The translations under genes and the position numbers were made by a program. DNA of 64,000 nt from Palaemon carinicauda (Eukaryota; Arthropoda; Malacostraca; Decapoda; Palaemonidae): assembly GCF_036898095.1 (NCBI RefSeq), contig NC_090728.1, positions 90,095,273-90,159,272 of the forward strand. Reading direction: 5' to 3'. Shown here in pieces: positions 43,385-53,898 of this stretch. The notes beneath the pieces are model-generated. The model worked only from the letters and a program-made list of their open reading frames with translations. It was not told the origin of the DNA and made no database searches. Each line of letters starts with the position of its first letter. Within the stretch, counting starts at the first letter, position 1.

Positions 43385-43475
43385 CCATCAGGATGTCATG
43401 GCTTGAGCCCAAAAATCGGATTTTGAGCGAAGCGAAATATCTATTTTTGGGTGAGATGGCCATGACGTCTTGATG
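43385..43475 (+). repeat. Internal complementary region of element K/F
   Basis: 91 bases with the layout of the ICRs of B and D: right-terminus type, A-run, CGGATTTTGAGCGAAGCG, CCATGACGTCTTGATG. It has a few substitutions relative to its own ends, consistent with age. Confidence 0.85.
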
Positions 43476-43561
43476 AACCCACCCTTTTTTTCTAAGAAAA
43501 GATCTACACAGTTTCCCTCCCGAACTACTGTATCTGTAGTACCATGCTCAACGCTACAAGG

Positions 43562-43927
43562 AATGACCGCCAGAGGGAATTGGCGCGGTTGTGATACGAT
43601 AGTAGTAGGGGAACCAGGGTAACCTCTGATGCGGCTACCCTTCCAATTCTGCAACGTATCCACTTCAAAGCGTAAAGGCTATTCGGGGAGCAGATTGCCA
43701 TTTGGCGTGTCAAGAATACGTCCCCTGATCATATACGATATCCTTGAGAGTAAATCTTAAGGGTACTCGTGCCAGAAGTTAGAATTCTGTGAAACCTTCG
43801 GTTTGATTCTCTTGGAATATCACTGTAGTCATAAATACCCTTGGGAAGCTACTAAAGGAACCTTCCATCAGGACGTCATGGTCATCTCACCCAAAAATAG
43901 ATTTTTCGCTTCGCTCAAAATCCGTTT
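43562..43927 (+). repeat. 3' inverted terminal repeat of element K/F
   Basis: Inverted copy of 31,438-31,785 with the 3'-type extension TTTTTCGCTTCGCTCAAAATCCG at the end. After it, leader L resumes. Confidence 0.85.
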
Positions 43928-44241
43928 CTAGCATACTCTGTGTATCCATGCACAGTCCCTTGCCGGGACCTACTCGAATTGGGGATAATTATTTCCCCTT
44001 TTCACTATGCTGAATGAACTCAGCTCTCTCCTTTTCACCACTGCTAATACCCCGGAGGAAGTACTAGCTGTGCTACTTTATCCCTACTGGATACCTTCCC
44101 CCTTAGGGCTTACTCGAAGGAAAGCCCTAAAGTTAGTAGTAGTGTAAGGTCGTGGCAATTGGCTGGGCGGGATTCACAAGTATGTGTCTTTCCTGCTTCA
44201 TTTCCAGCTTACCTATTTTAAGCTTACACTTGAAAAGGATG

Positions 44242-44310
44242 ACAATGTAGAGTTTATCCTAAAGTCAAGTGTTAATATTTCCTGCCATTTGTAGATAAAC
44301 TCTACGTTGT
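44242..44310. repeat. 17-bp inverted repeat (hairpin) at the left edge of G
   Basis: ACAATGTAGAGTTTATC at 44,242-44,258 pairs with GATAAACTCTACGTTGT at 44,294-44,310 with one mismatch and a 35-base loop. Confidence 0.7.
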
Positions 44311-44490
44311 GGGTTTGCTTTGTCTACAAATTGGTGAAGTACCCATTGTTTGGTTTTTTTGTTGATGGCTTTTGCCGATTTTAGATTTTCCCTATTTACT
44401 TTTCACTCGGATAAGAAAGATTTTTTGTTTTTTTCGACTTGGACAATTAGTTTTAACTGGTTTTCTAGTTTTTCATAATAGTTGACTCTG

Positions 44491-46510
44491 TTATTAGAAA
44501 GTGTGTTAAGGGGTGCAAGACTCGGCTTCCTAAAGCTGCTCTTGATCCCCATTCAATATGTAAGAATTACAGAGGGCATGAGTGTTCATTTAATAAAAGA
44601 TGTAATGAATGTGAAAGTTTATCTGATAGAGAGTGGTGAGAGTATGATCGCTATGTTAGGAGATTGGAAAAGGACAGACTTAGGAGAGCTAGATCGTCGA
44701 GTGTTCTGTCTAATAGGTCGTCTGATAGTCAAGTCCTTTCTAACTTGCATAATACTAATATTCCTGATCCTAGTCCTAAGGTTGTAGTACCAGACCCACC
44801 TACAGAGTCGGAGGTAAGTGAGCCTTCTTTGAAGGATATTATGGCTGCTATCTCTGCCTTGGTAGTGAAAGTGCAATCCCTTACTTCGGATAAGGAAGTG
44901 ATGTGGGGGGCAGTGCGTGGTTTGCAACGCAAGTTCGGGGATAGTGATAGTGCAGTGGAGGGTGCGTCCGTTCGTGTCTGTTATGCTCCTATCCCTAGAC
45001 TTCTTCCATGCTCCCCAAACCCTGGGAGAAGGAAAGTCTACAGGCTAAGGGAGGTGAGAGACGTTGAACAGCGAACAGACGTCCCCTCGAATGATCCTGT
45101 TGATGCATCCCAGGACGCTCCCCCTCGCCACAGGAAAGGCGAGATTAGGAAGTGTTCGTCTTCTTCGAAAGACGCAAGTTGGTGACAACCTCTACAATTG
45201 AGACCTCTCAAGAAACATAGGTCCCCTGTTAAGTTCCAGCAACCCTCATGTAGCAATTGGAGCTCTCCGGAAATATTCCTGTCGGAGGAAGACGACATAT
45301 CCGCGCCTAAACAGAGGTGTAGGATGCATAGCTCGTCCGAGGAAGAAGACGTGCACTTTACATCGGTTCACGCTTCTCCCCCACCCCCGGATTGGGAGAT
45401 GTTGCAAGGGACTTCACCTGTTCTTCGCCAGAAGACCCCAGCTAGGGTTTCCGAAACTGTGGACGCTCCCTTGCAGCAATCTGGACGCATTACTGGAGGC
45501 GACAAGGATCGTGACGCTCCCTCGCAGCAGGCTGGACGCATGCAGGACGCACCGCAAGCAGCATGCCTGTTAGAGCTTCAACAGTCCATTACGTCCCTGT
45601 TTGACGTTTACAAGTCGCAATGACTTACAGAGGAAGCTCGCAAGAAGGAACCTAAGGACGTCAACAGACCTAGGAAGAGAATAAGATCGGAGCGAGACAC
45701 GAACAGCCAGCAAGACACGGACTTGCGGCAAGTTTCAGCGCTCTTGGACGATCCCTCGCAGCGATCTGGATGCGTTACGGGAGGCTACAAGGATCGTGAC
45801 GCCCCCTCGCGGCATGCATGACGCATGCGGGACACAAGCAAGCAAGACGAGGGGTGTGATTCTCCCACTCGTTCTACATCAGAGATCGCTAATCCTTTGG
45901 AAGAGATCTCAAAGGAGGAGACGCAAGAAACTCTTCATGCGGCAGATCTTAAAAGATTACTGGCGGTTTTGGCGGACTTATATCCGAATGACTTTCAGCA
46001 GGCTGTTCCTCGGAGCCCGCCCTCGCAGTTTTTGAAGGGTAGACCCCAGAAACCTTCCTCCTTTCAGAAGACAGTGTTAGCCAGATCGGTAAAGAGGGCT
46101 TTTTCTATGCTGAATGAGTGGATTCTCAAGAAAAAAGGAACAAGGAAGGACTTCCTTTTCCTTCCCCCCTACGAAATTGGCTTCTAGATCCAGTGTATGG
46201 TACGAGACTGGGGAGGCTCTCGGTTTGGGAGTTCCTGCCTCCTCCCAAGGGGACTTCTCCAGACTCATTGACGCCTCGCGTAGATCAGCCATGACTAAGG
46301 CTAAGGTTATGTGGTCCACATCGGAGATGGATCACTTGCTGAAGGGCATCTTCCGAACAATTGAAGTCTTCAGCTTGATGGACTGGACTTTCGGAGCCCT
46401 CGCAGATGTCACAGACGAAAAGAACGAGACGGAGATGCACCTTATTGCCTGTGAGGGACGGGACGGTCGAACTCACACCCCTTTTCACGGCAGGTATTAT
46501 TAAGAAGAGA
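44491..46510 (+). pseudogene. Gag-like ORF of element G (broken)
   Basis: The N-terminal Cys-rich module reads CVKGC...DPHSIC...RGHEC...KRCNEC, followed after one stop by a basic YVRRLEKDRLRR stretch. A serine/acid-rich and repetitive middle follows (DAPLQQSGR, DAPSQQAGR units). A conserved part then has FPPTKLASRSSVWYETGEAL, GDFSRLIDASRRSA, and WSTSEMDHLLKGIFR then EVFSLMDW. At least three frame breaks (stop near 45,184; stop near 45,623; shift near 46,130). The module differs from the lineage-1 Gag and matches the minus-strand remnant at 62,646-62,990. Confidence 0.72.
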
Positions 46511-46742
46511 GCCATGCTTTGTTCTTTCCTGTCGTCAGGATTGACTCTCGCTTAGAGAGCAGAGCTCTTGTATGCTCCTTTAAACAATCACTTCTTCCCT
46601 TCAGATGTAGTGAAGGACTTGTCGGCAGCTCTTGCGTAACAAGCGACGCAAGATCTAATTACCAGTGCTGCGAAGAAAGTTCTTCCGGCAAACTTTTTAG
46701 CCAGGAAGGAGAAGGAAGCGTCTCCCACGCGCCAGCCCTTTC

Positions 46743-48759
46743 GTGGGAGGGCCCTTTCAAGAGGAAGTCCGAGAATGGCTGCTGGAGGACAACCTCATAA
46801 ATACACAAAGCAGCAACCAAAAACCAAAAAGTGAGCTCTACAGCCTCCAGACACATGTGGGAGCCAGGTTATCCCACTACTGGCAAGAGTGGAGCCAAAG
46901 GGGAGTGGACGACTGGACAGTTGATGTTTTGAAGGAGGGATACAAAATCCCCTTCCTAAGAAGGCCTCCTCTTTCGCCAGAGCCGTTAGAGTTAACAGCT
47001 ACATACTCGGGGAGCAAGGCAGCAGCTCTTCAAGAGCAGGTAAACCAGATACTGTCAAAAGCAGTGATAGAAGTGGTAGAGGACCCCTCGTCAGAGGGTT
47101 TTTACAACAGACTTTTTCTGGTTCCCAAGAACTCGGGGGGTTGGAGACCCGTTTTGGACGTAAGTCCACTGAACAAGTATGTAAGCAAAGTCAAGTTTGC
47201 TATGGAGACATCTGCGTCAGTCCTAGCAGGCACCAGATAAGGAGACTGGATGGTGTCGATAGATCTGCAGGACACGTACTTTCATGTCCCAATTCACCCG
47301 AACTACAGAAAATTTCTAAGATTCGTACATCACGCAACTACTTATCAGTTCAAAGCACTTTGTTTTGGACTAAGCACGGCTCCTTACATTTTCACTCGAT
47401 TGGTGTTGAACGTGGCTCAATGGTTACATCTGAAAGGGGTACAAATATCAATGTACCTGGACGACTGGCTAATCAGAGCCAGATCGCAAGAAAAGTGTCT
47501 GGAGGATCTACGAGTAACAATGACCATGATGCAACAGCTAGGTCTGGTTGTAAATCTGGCCAAATTACAACTGACGCCTTCACTGCTCGGTGAGGGAATG
47601 GATGAGTCTCCTGGGAACCCTCTCCTCGATTGAGCAATTCGTATCCCTGGGAAGACTTCATCTACGTCCACTGCAATTCCATCTGTCAAGACATTGGACA
47701 AGAGACCAAGACCTAGAGACGTGGATTCCGATCCCTCTGGGAATCAGGAATCAGTTGAGTTGGTGGGACGACCCTAACAAACTCCTAGGAGGCCTTGAAC
47801 TTCAACAGAAGAACCCCGACCTAGTGTTGTATTCAGAAGCATCGGACATGGGGTGGGGTACAACACTGGAGAAGGGCGAGATCTTGGGTCTGTGGGAAGA
47901 TCATCAGAAGGAATGGCATATAAACGTCAATGAGCTGGTGGCCATTCATCTAGCACTAATGCACTTCCAGGAGGAAGTCCAGAACAAGTTAGTTCAGGTC
48001 AACGCAGACAACACCACAGCGTTGGCCTACATCAGGAAACAGGGAGGCACTCGTTTAGATTCCCTTTATGAGGCAGCAAAAGATCTCCTACTGTGGGCAA
48101 AAGCGAGGAATATAACTCTGATAACCCGCTTCATAGAGGGAGAGAAGAATGCAGGAGCGGATCTTCTCAGAAGAGGAAGACAGGTTCTCACTACAGAGTG
48201 GATTGTACATCATGAGGTGTGCAGCAGGCTTTGGAATCTGTGGGGAGAACCGTTTTGTGACACAGAGAACAAAAAGGTTACCAGTTTATTGCTCTCCAAT
48301 CCCAGACCAGGAAGCAGTAGCAGTGGACGCCTTCCTCGTGGAATGGGTAGGACTAGATACGTACGTCTTCCCCCATTCAAGATCCTAGACAGAGTCATGA
48401 AGAAGTTCAGAGAGTCAAACAACGCCCGCATGACCCTGATAGCTCCGTTTTGGCCCATGAGACCCTGGATCACAGAAGTGATGGAGTGGCTAGTAGACAC
48501 CTCCAGATCGTTACCTTGTCGGACCGATCTACTCAGACAGCCACACATAGAGAGATACCATCAAAATCTCCTCGCTCTCAATCTAACTGCCTTTCGACTA
48601 ATGAAAAACTGGCAAGAGCGAAGGGCTTTTCGAGGGAAGTTGCAAGAGCTATCGCGAGAGCGAGGAGGACGTCCACAATCAAGGTGTATCATTCTAAGTG
48701 GGACGTGTTCAGAGAATGATGCAGAATTAACAACATTTCTTCTTCCAGTACCTCTCTAA
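46743..48759 (+). pseudogene. RT/RNase H of element G (broken)
   Basis: Three open pieces. 46,743-47,240 has the RT N-terminus (QILSKAVIEVV, FLVPKNSGGWRPVLDVSPLNKY). 47,250-47,633 has motif A (SIDLQDTYFHVPI), LCFGLSTAPYIFTRL and the catalytic YLDD before WLI. 47,590-48,759 has the thumb, RNase H and a DIRS-type C-terminal part (LIAPFWPMRPWITEVM). The first RNase H catalytic Asp, TDAS in lineage 1, reads SEAS here, an Asp to Glu change. The ELVAIHLAL, NADNTT and NAGADLL sites are present. Confidence 0.85.
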
Positions 48760-49690
48760 CTCAACTGACAGATTTTCTGTTACATTTAAGAACACAAGAG
48801 AAACTAGCAGTATCTACCATCAAGGGATACCGCAGCATGCTAGCCACCATCTTCCATCACAGACATATTGACGTGTCAGGAGACAAGGATCTCTCGGACC
48901 TCATAAGATCCTTTGAGACCGTTAAGAGGAAGGACAACCCAACCCCCTCTTGGAATTTGGATGCAGTCCTGATGTTTTTAACCTCGAGCAGGTTTGAACC
49001 TCTCGACAAGGCTTCTTGGAAGGATCTTACTAAGAAGACCCTATTCCTGGTTGCGTTGCCGACAGCCAAGAGAATAGGAGAATTGCAAGCCATTAGCAAA
49101 AAGGTGTGCTTCAATGGAGAGAATGCAGTCTGCTCTCTACAACTAGGTTTTCTTGCCAAGAACGAGAACCCTTCGTAACCATGGCCCAGATCCTTTACCA
49201 TTCCAGGGTTATCTCATTTAGTAGGACGGGAGAAGGAGAGAGGCCTTTGTCCAGTGAGAGCCCTAAAATTTTATCTGCAGAGGACCAAAAACCTGAGAGG
49301 ATAGGCAGATAACCTCTGGTGCTCGGTAAAGAAGCCTTCGTTACCCTTATCAAAGAATGCACTGGCGTTCTTTATAAAGGATTTAATAAGGGAAGCTCAC
49401 CAGAACTGTGACAAGAAAACCTTTCCAATCCTCAAAGTCAAACCACGTGAAGTAAGAGCTGTGGCGACTTCGATGGCTTATAGACACAACAAGTCTATGA
49501 AATCAATTTTGGAAGCGACATTCTGGCGAAGCAAGTCAATCTTCACAGATTGTTACCTTAAAGAGGTACAGACCGAATATGAGGATTGTTGTTCCCTGGG
49601 TCCGTATGTTGGCTTCGGCGTCGTACTTGGAGAGGGTACTACTGCCTTTACCTATAACCTTTTATTGTATGGCCTTGCTTTTTCTTGAAC
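48560..49690 (+). pseudogene. Tyrosine recombinase of element G (broken)
   Basis: Core-binding part in pieces (REVARAIARARRTSTIKVYHSKWDVF; LLHLRTQEKLAVSTIKGYRSML). The catalytic part has the first Arg in TAKRIGELQAIS. A shift near 49,178 leads to CPVRALKFYLQRT. The last piece has PREVRAVATSMAYRH and ATFWRSKSIFTDCYL with the Tyr. His of HxxR appears as Pro. Confidence 0.78.
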
Positions 49691-50575
49691 TTGATATCAC
49701 AGGTTGTCTATGAAGGTTGTTGCAACCTTCCACAGTCTGGGATGCAAGTCTAAGTTAGGTTTTATGGAGTGTGTTTTTAGTGTGATTTTGGGTCAGGTGG
49801 TCAGATCATTGTCCATGGCTATGCCAGGATAGCAAGGGTGGTGGTCTAGTCATGTTGAGGTCAAGGACCGTGTGGCAGCCCCACTGAGACTTTTACAGCC
49901 CCCTGGGTGGATCGCTGGGTCTCTCAAGGAATGCAGGCAAATGAGGCAGGATAACTATGAAGCCAGCTTCCTTATCAGGTAGGAACCAGATTATTGGTAC
50001 AGCTAATTTGTAGCGATTAATAATTATACGAATTCCCGACGTTGTTGCAGTTTTCTAACCCACCACCAATGGTGTCAATCAGCTATATATATGTAACTAC
50101 CAGGGAAGTTACATACATACATACATATACCAAAGGCACTTCCCCCAATTTTGGGGGGTAGCCGACAACAAGAAACAAAACAAAAAGGGGACCTCTACTC
50201 TCTACGTTCCTCCAGCCTAACCAGGGACTCAGCCGAGTTCAGCTGGTACTGCTAGGGTGCCAGGGAAGTTACATATTTAAAAATGGTATTTTCATTTTAA
50301 AATAAATTTTTACCTGGTAGTTACATATATAAAAGGTCCCTCCCTCCTCGCCTCTGAAAACAGGGGCATGGAATTTCTGAGGACAAATGGGAATGGTTCC
50401 AGGTACCTGGATAGAGGGAGCACAGGTATGATCACCTGGCCACCTGTCGGCGATTGCCGCGAATTTTGAATTTCTGCCGTGAGCGTGACGATTCAGTGGC
50501 ATTAAGCTATATATATGTAACTACCAGGTAAGTATATTTAAAAATTTATTCTAAAATGAAAATACCATTTTTTTC
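49691..50575 (+). repeat. 3' terminal region of element G with inverted arms
   Basis: Non-coding. AAAAATGGTATTTTC...GTAGTTACATATATA (50,279-50,332) is repeated in reverse complement at 50,509-50,572. AGCTATATATATGTAACTAC also occurs directly at 50,081-50,100 and 50,505-50,523. This mix of direct and inverted copies fits the ICR/ITR end of a YR retrotransposon. A short repeat is inserted in it (50,115-50,274). Confidence 0.65.
50100..50274 (+). mobile_element. Short retroposed repeat with 15-bp target-site duplication
   Basis: CCAGGGAAGTTACAT occurs at 50,100-50,114 and again at 50,260-50,274. It flanks an insert with (ACAT)n, GGCACTTCCCCCAATTTTGG, AACAAAACAAAAAGGGGACC and CTGGTACTGCTAGGGTG. 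Long target-site duplications are typical of LINE-mobilised SINEs. I recognise the insert as a repeat seen in decapod sequences, from memory. No Pol III boxes are obvious. Confidence 0.75.
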
Positions 50576-50879
50576 CTTTTCCTGATTTCTTTTTACTTTA
50601 AGTTTTCTATTTTCTAAATTTAATTACACTACGTATTTTCTTCATCACCGCCACTTTTCTTTCATTTCTTAGCTGGCGCTTGGTTTGCCTCTACTGAAGG
50701 CCTCTTACTAAAATAATCATCCAAAGAAGCTTGTTTCTGCCTGTTTCTTAAAATTTTCCTAAAATAACTTGGACAAACTTCATTACAGTAATCAAGCGCA
50801 CGACCTGAGAGAATTTTTTTCTGGGTGTCTATTTTCTACAAGAGCCCCCATTTTAAAGTAGCCATCTAGACCCTCTTTA
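50576..50879. other. Unassigned AT-rich DNA
   Basis: No ORF, repeat or element end recognised between G and I. Possibly older unique sequence. Confidence 0.35.
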
Positions 50880-53206
50880 AACAGATTTTGAGTGAAGCGA
50901 AAAATCTATTTTTGGGTGAGATAGCCATGTCGTCCTGATGGAAGGTTCCTTTAGTAGCTTCCTAAGGGTATATTTGACTACAGTGGATATTCCCAGAGAA
51001 TTAAACTAAAGATCTCCAGAATTCTAACTTCTGGCGCGAGTACCCTCAAGGTTGCCCTTTAGGATATCGCATAATAACAGGGGACGTATCTTGACACGCC
51101 ACATAGCTATCTGCACCCCACATAGCGTTTACGCTTTGAGGGGGGAACAAGTGGCAAGATATAGGAGGAGACGTTACAAAGTTCTCCTCCTCCATTACTG
51201 TTATGAGCACTCGGATGATGTCATATTCGTCGCCATCTTGCTGACGTCATCTCCCCCCGCCATCTCCATTCCTTTAGCGTACCAACGGCTATCGATCAAC
51301 GATGTCCAAGGTAAGGGATTACAGCAAACTGTTAGCCTAACCAACCCAAATTGTCCGCAGAATTAACTGCCGACTATAGCCCATGATAGACAGTAAAAGG
51401 GAAAGAAAAGGATAGAAGACGACAAAGGATCATCTATGTCGTCCACATCCTGAAAGAGTGTGCCAGTGGAAGAGGGAAATCAATTCGGGCTTCCACTCAA
51501 CCATATCCCATCTCTCAAAGATATGAGGTTATCTGTCAGTGACCTAACCAGGCACAGACAGAAAAACTCATGCCAGGTCTACAGACGTCCAGAGGAACCT
51601 ATGTAGAACCACGGCCGTAAGGGTGTTGGATCACTCAACACGAAAGAGATAGCGGGGAAGGGGTGAATAGTCCATAAGTAAAGCAATACCCTAAGGTATT
51701 ACTTAACCTGAAGGATTCTGTCCTCATATTAACCTCAACTAGGGGAAGTCAATTCCCCAGGTTGGGTTAGGCAATGAGAGAACGTCCGAAAACGAACTCA
51801 TGAGAACAGAATCTCGTACCAGGGATCAAAACAAGGAAGAAACCTATCCTCCCGTTAAGAACCCCCAATACAGGACTGTCTGCTAGACTCATAAAGAGGA
51901 AATTGTAAAACAATAATCTCTACAAGATCTAGGGAGGCTAGCCTCCTGAACAGCAACTAGCCCTACTGGAATACCGACAAGCTACTCAGTTGCCGGTATA
52001 AATCCAGACTTACTCTGATGTCCCGTCCCCAACTCCAAACTCAATGCTGACAAGCTACTCAGTTGCCAGCTCAGAGAAAAGGAGAGGGAAACGAAACGCC
52101 CCAGAAAATTTACCCAACCACAGGTTACAGTAAATTACCTGAGGATAGCCTAGGCTAATCAGAGGGAAAGGAAATTACTCTTAATTCTCATAGAGAAAAT
52201 ATCGACTTAAAGGTGGAAAATGAGATATCTATCTCCCCCCCCAAAAGACAATATAAGAGTAATGGGGACATATAAAGTATACTAAAGCACTAAAGCTATT
52301 AAGCTAGAGAGCTTAGAGAAACGTTCTACGTAACTCTAGTAAACTATTATGGAAGAGGAAAGGAAACAGTAATATCTTAATTGTATAAAATATTGCCTGA
52401 GCTTCAATACAACTTTACCAGGAAGGTTATATCATGCATGAGGTGTGAAAGTGCCTAGGCTAGAAGCCTAGCTCTCGTGAGGCTCGAAATAATAGCCAAA
52501 TTCACGACAACAATGACATAATATAAAAATCCCTAGCTAAAATACTAAATAGCTAAAGTTATTAAAGCAAAGATGCCGGGAATATCGTTCTTGCTAACTA
52601 AATGAACAAAAGAACGATCGCGTCATGACGCCATCTGGCCGGCAGCAACTCTTGTTACGTTAATTACGATATCAATCGAAAAGCAAAACTTGCAAGAGCT
52701 TACATTTACACAATTAAAAGATATTACTTAACTTTCCAGAAGCTGATGAAGCTGGGGAATCCATAATAATGAAGAAAAGCTTCGAAAATAGCGAGATAAC
52801 ACAGGGAAAATACTGGTCAGCAAAGCTACAAACGAAAGAATGGTTTGGTGGCGCCGTACGGTGGCGATTGGCCGAACTATTTACAGTACGTTAGGAGAGT
52901 CGAGTTTTTTTACCTCTTTAACGACTCTCCTATTTTTCTTGCCACTTTCCCTCTCGAAGTGAAAGGCTATTCGGGGTGTAAATAGCTATGAGATGTGTCA
53001 AGATACGTCCTTACGCGATATCCCTTGGTGAAATTTAAGGGATACTCGCTCCAGGAGTTAGAATTCTTGGTACCTTCGGTAAATTCTCTGGGATATATCA
53101 CTGTAGTCACATATAACTTAGGAAGCTACTAATGAAGGAACTTCCATCAGGATGACATGGCTCTTTCACCCAAAAATAGATTTTTTGCTTCGCTCAAAAT
53201 TCGTTT
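50879..53206 (-). mobile_element. Non-coding DIRS derivative I
   Basis: 2.3 kb with ITR-like ends (about 50,879-51,280 and 52,890-53,206) around DIRS leader sequence that matches element C (51,890-52,110 and 52,140-52,890). It has no gag, RT, YR or ICR. Both ends carry the 3'-type extension (TTTTGAGTGAAGCGAAAAATC at the left and its counterpart at the right), whereas D and K/F have one 5'-type and one 3'-type end. The left ITR resembles J and the right one resembles C, so it may be a mosaic. TGACGTCA at 51,242-51,249. Confidence 0.65.
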
Positions 53207-53898
53207 TCAGCTAAGCATGTACTATGTTACTGCTTCCTGCCCCCCTGCAGGGAAGAGTCCAATTGGTCTCTGGAAAGTCTCGAAGTTGCATGGTAAATGG
53301 AACCCATCCAGCATCGAGAAGGACCTGCCGGTCTGGGAGCAAGGTGATAGATAGAGTATGTATCACATGTCGGAACAAGTTACACCAAGCCAGATGGGTT
53401 TGTTTAAGCGTAGGACAATAGAATACTATTGTTTAAGCACACCATGCAGAGTAGAGGGTATAATAATACTCGCAAACAGATTTTATTATAATGTTAGGGC
53501 GAAATAAGACGCACGAAAACCATTAAATCTATCTATTAACAATGAATAAGAATTAGCATGCATAAATTATAATGTAAAGCTGCAATTGAAAATACAAATA
53601 AATTACATAGACTTGGAACATAGACAGAAATGATCGTGGTACCTGAAAAGGAAACTGGCCACCCACGCATGTCAATTCCATAGGAATTGTAATGTCTTTC
53701 TGAGAATGTCTTTATACAGTATACACTTCATGTCATAAACACGTGGCACAAGTGTTCAGTCTGTGTAACATCACCTCAGTATATTAGAACAGTCTGTGGT
53801 GTCACCATGGTAACACAAATTTCACTATGTTCCGCACTAGTGTCAACACAGACACCCTTAGAATTAGAGTCCCATATAACTCACTGTTCTCCGCAGCA
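53207..53898 (-). other. 3' UTR of element H
   Basis: AT-rich, non-coding, similar to the 3' UTRs of B and D (CACTGTTCTCCGCAG next to the YR stop; CTTCCTGCCCCCCTGCAGGG near the left edge). No ICR remains. Confidence 0.6.

Larger units (their letters stand above)
31438..43927 (+). mobile_element. DIRS element K/F, decayed, split by fragment E
   Basis: 5' ITR and leader at 31,438-32,628. After fragment E come the rest of the leader, a gag remnant, RT and YR remnants, a 3' UTR, an ICR (43,385-43,475) and a 3' ITR (43,562-43,927). The two ITRs are inverted copies that differ at a modest number of sites, so the insertion is older than D. About 0.85 kb of leader expected from L is missing at the E junctions. 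Confidence 0.78.
30035..44241 (+). mobile_element. DIRS leader fragment L, split by K/F
   Basis: Two pieces of one plus-strand DIRS leader, 30,035-31,437 and 43,928-44,241, which join colinearly when compared with the reversed leader of H (about 58,640-60,220). The K/F element lies between them. The 5' ITR and everything from gag on are missing; the right piece stops at element G. The right piece has the GGGATTCACAAGTATGTG donor-like block. The left piece has CCGG motifs at 30,690-31,350 and a G/C-run region at 30,290-30,330. No ORF is supported. Confidence 0.7.
44242..50575 (+). mobile_element. DIRS-like element G, a second lineage (decayed)
   Basis: Gag, RT/RH and YR remnants in that order, but with protein sequences clearly different from elements A to F and H. 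Its own 3' terminal structure has inverted arms (50,279-50,332 and 50,509-50,572). The left ITR is not seen, and the start at about 44,242 cuts leader L. Many frameshifts; not active. Confidence 0.75.

Noticed and set aside
46743..49690. LTR retrotransposon (Gypsy or BEL) identity for element G
   Set aside because: There is no protease or DDE integrase. A tyrosine recombinase with TAKRIGEL and a terminal Tyr follows the RNase H.
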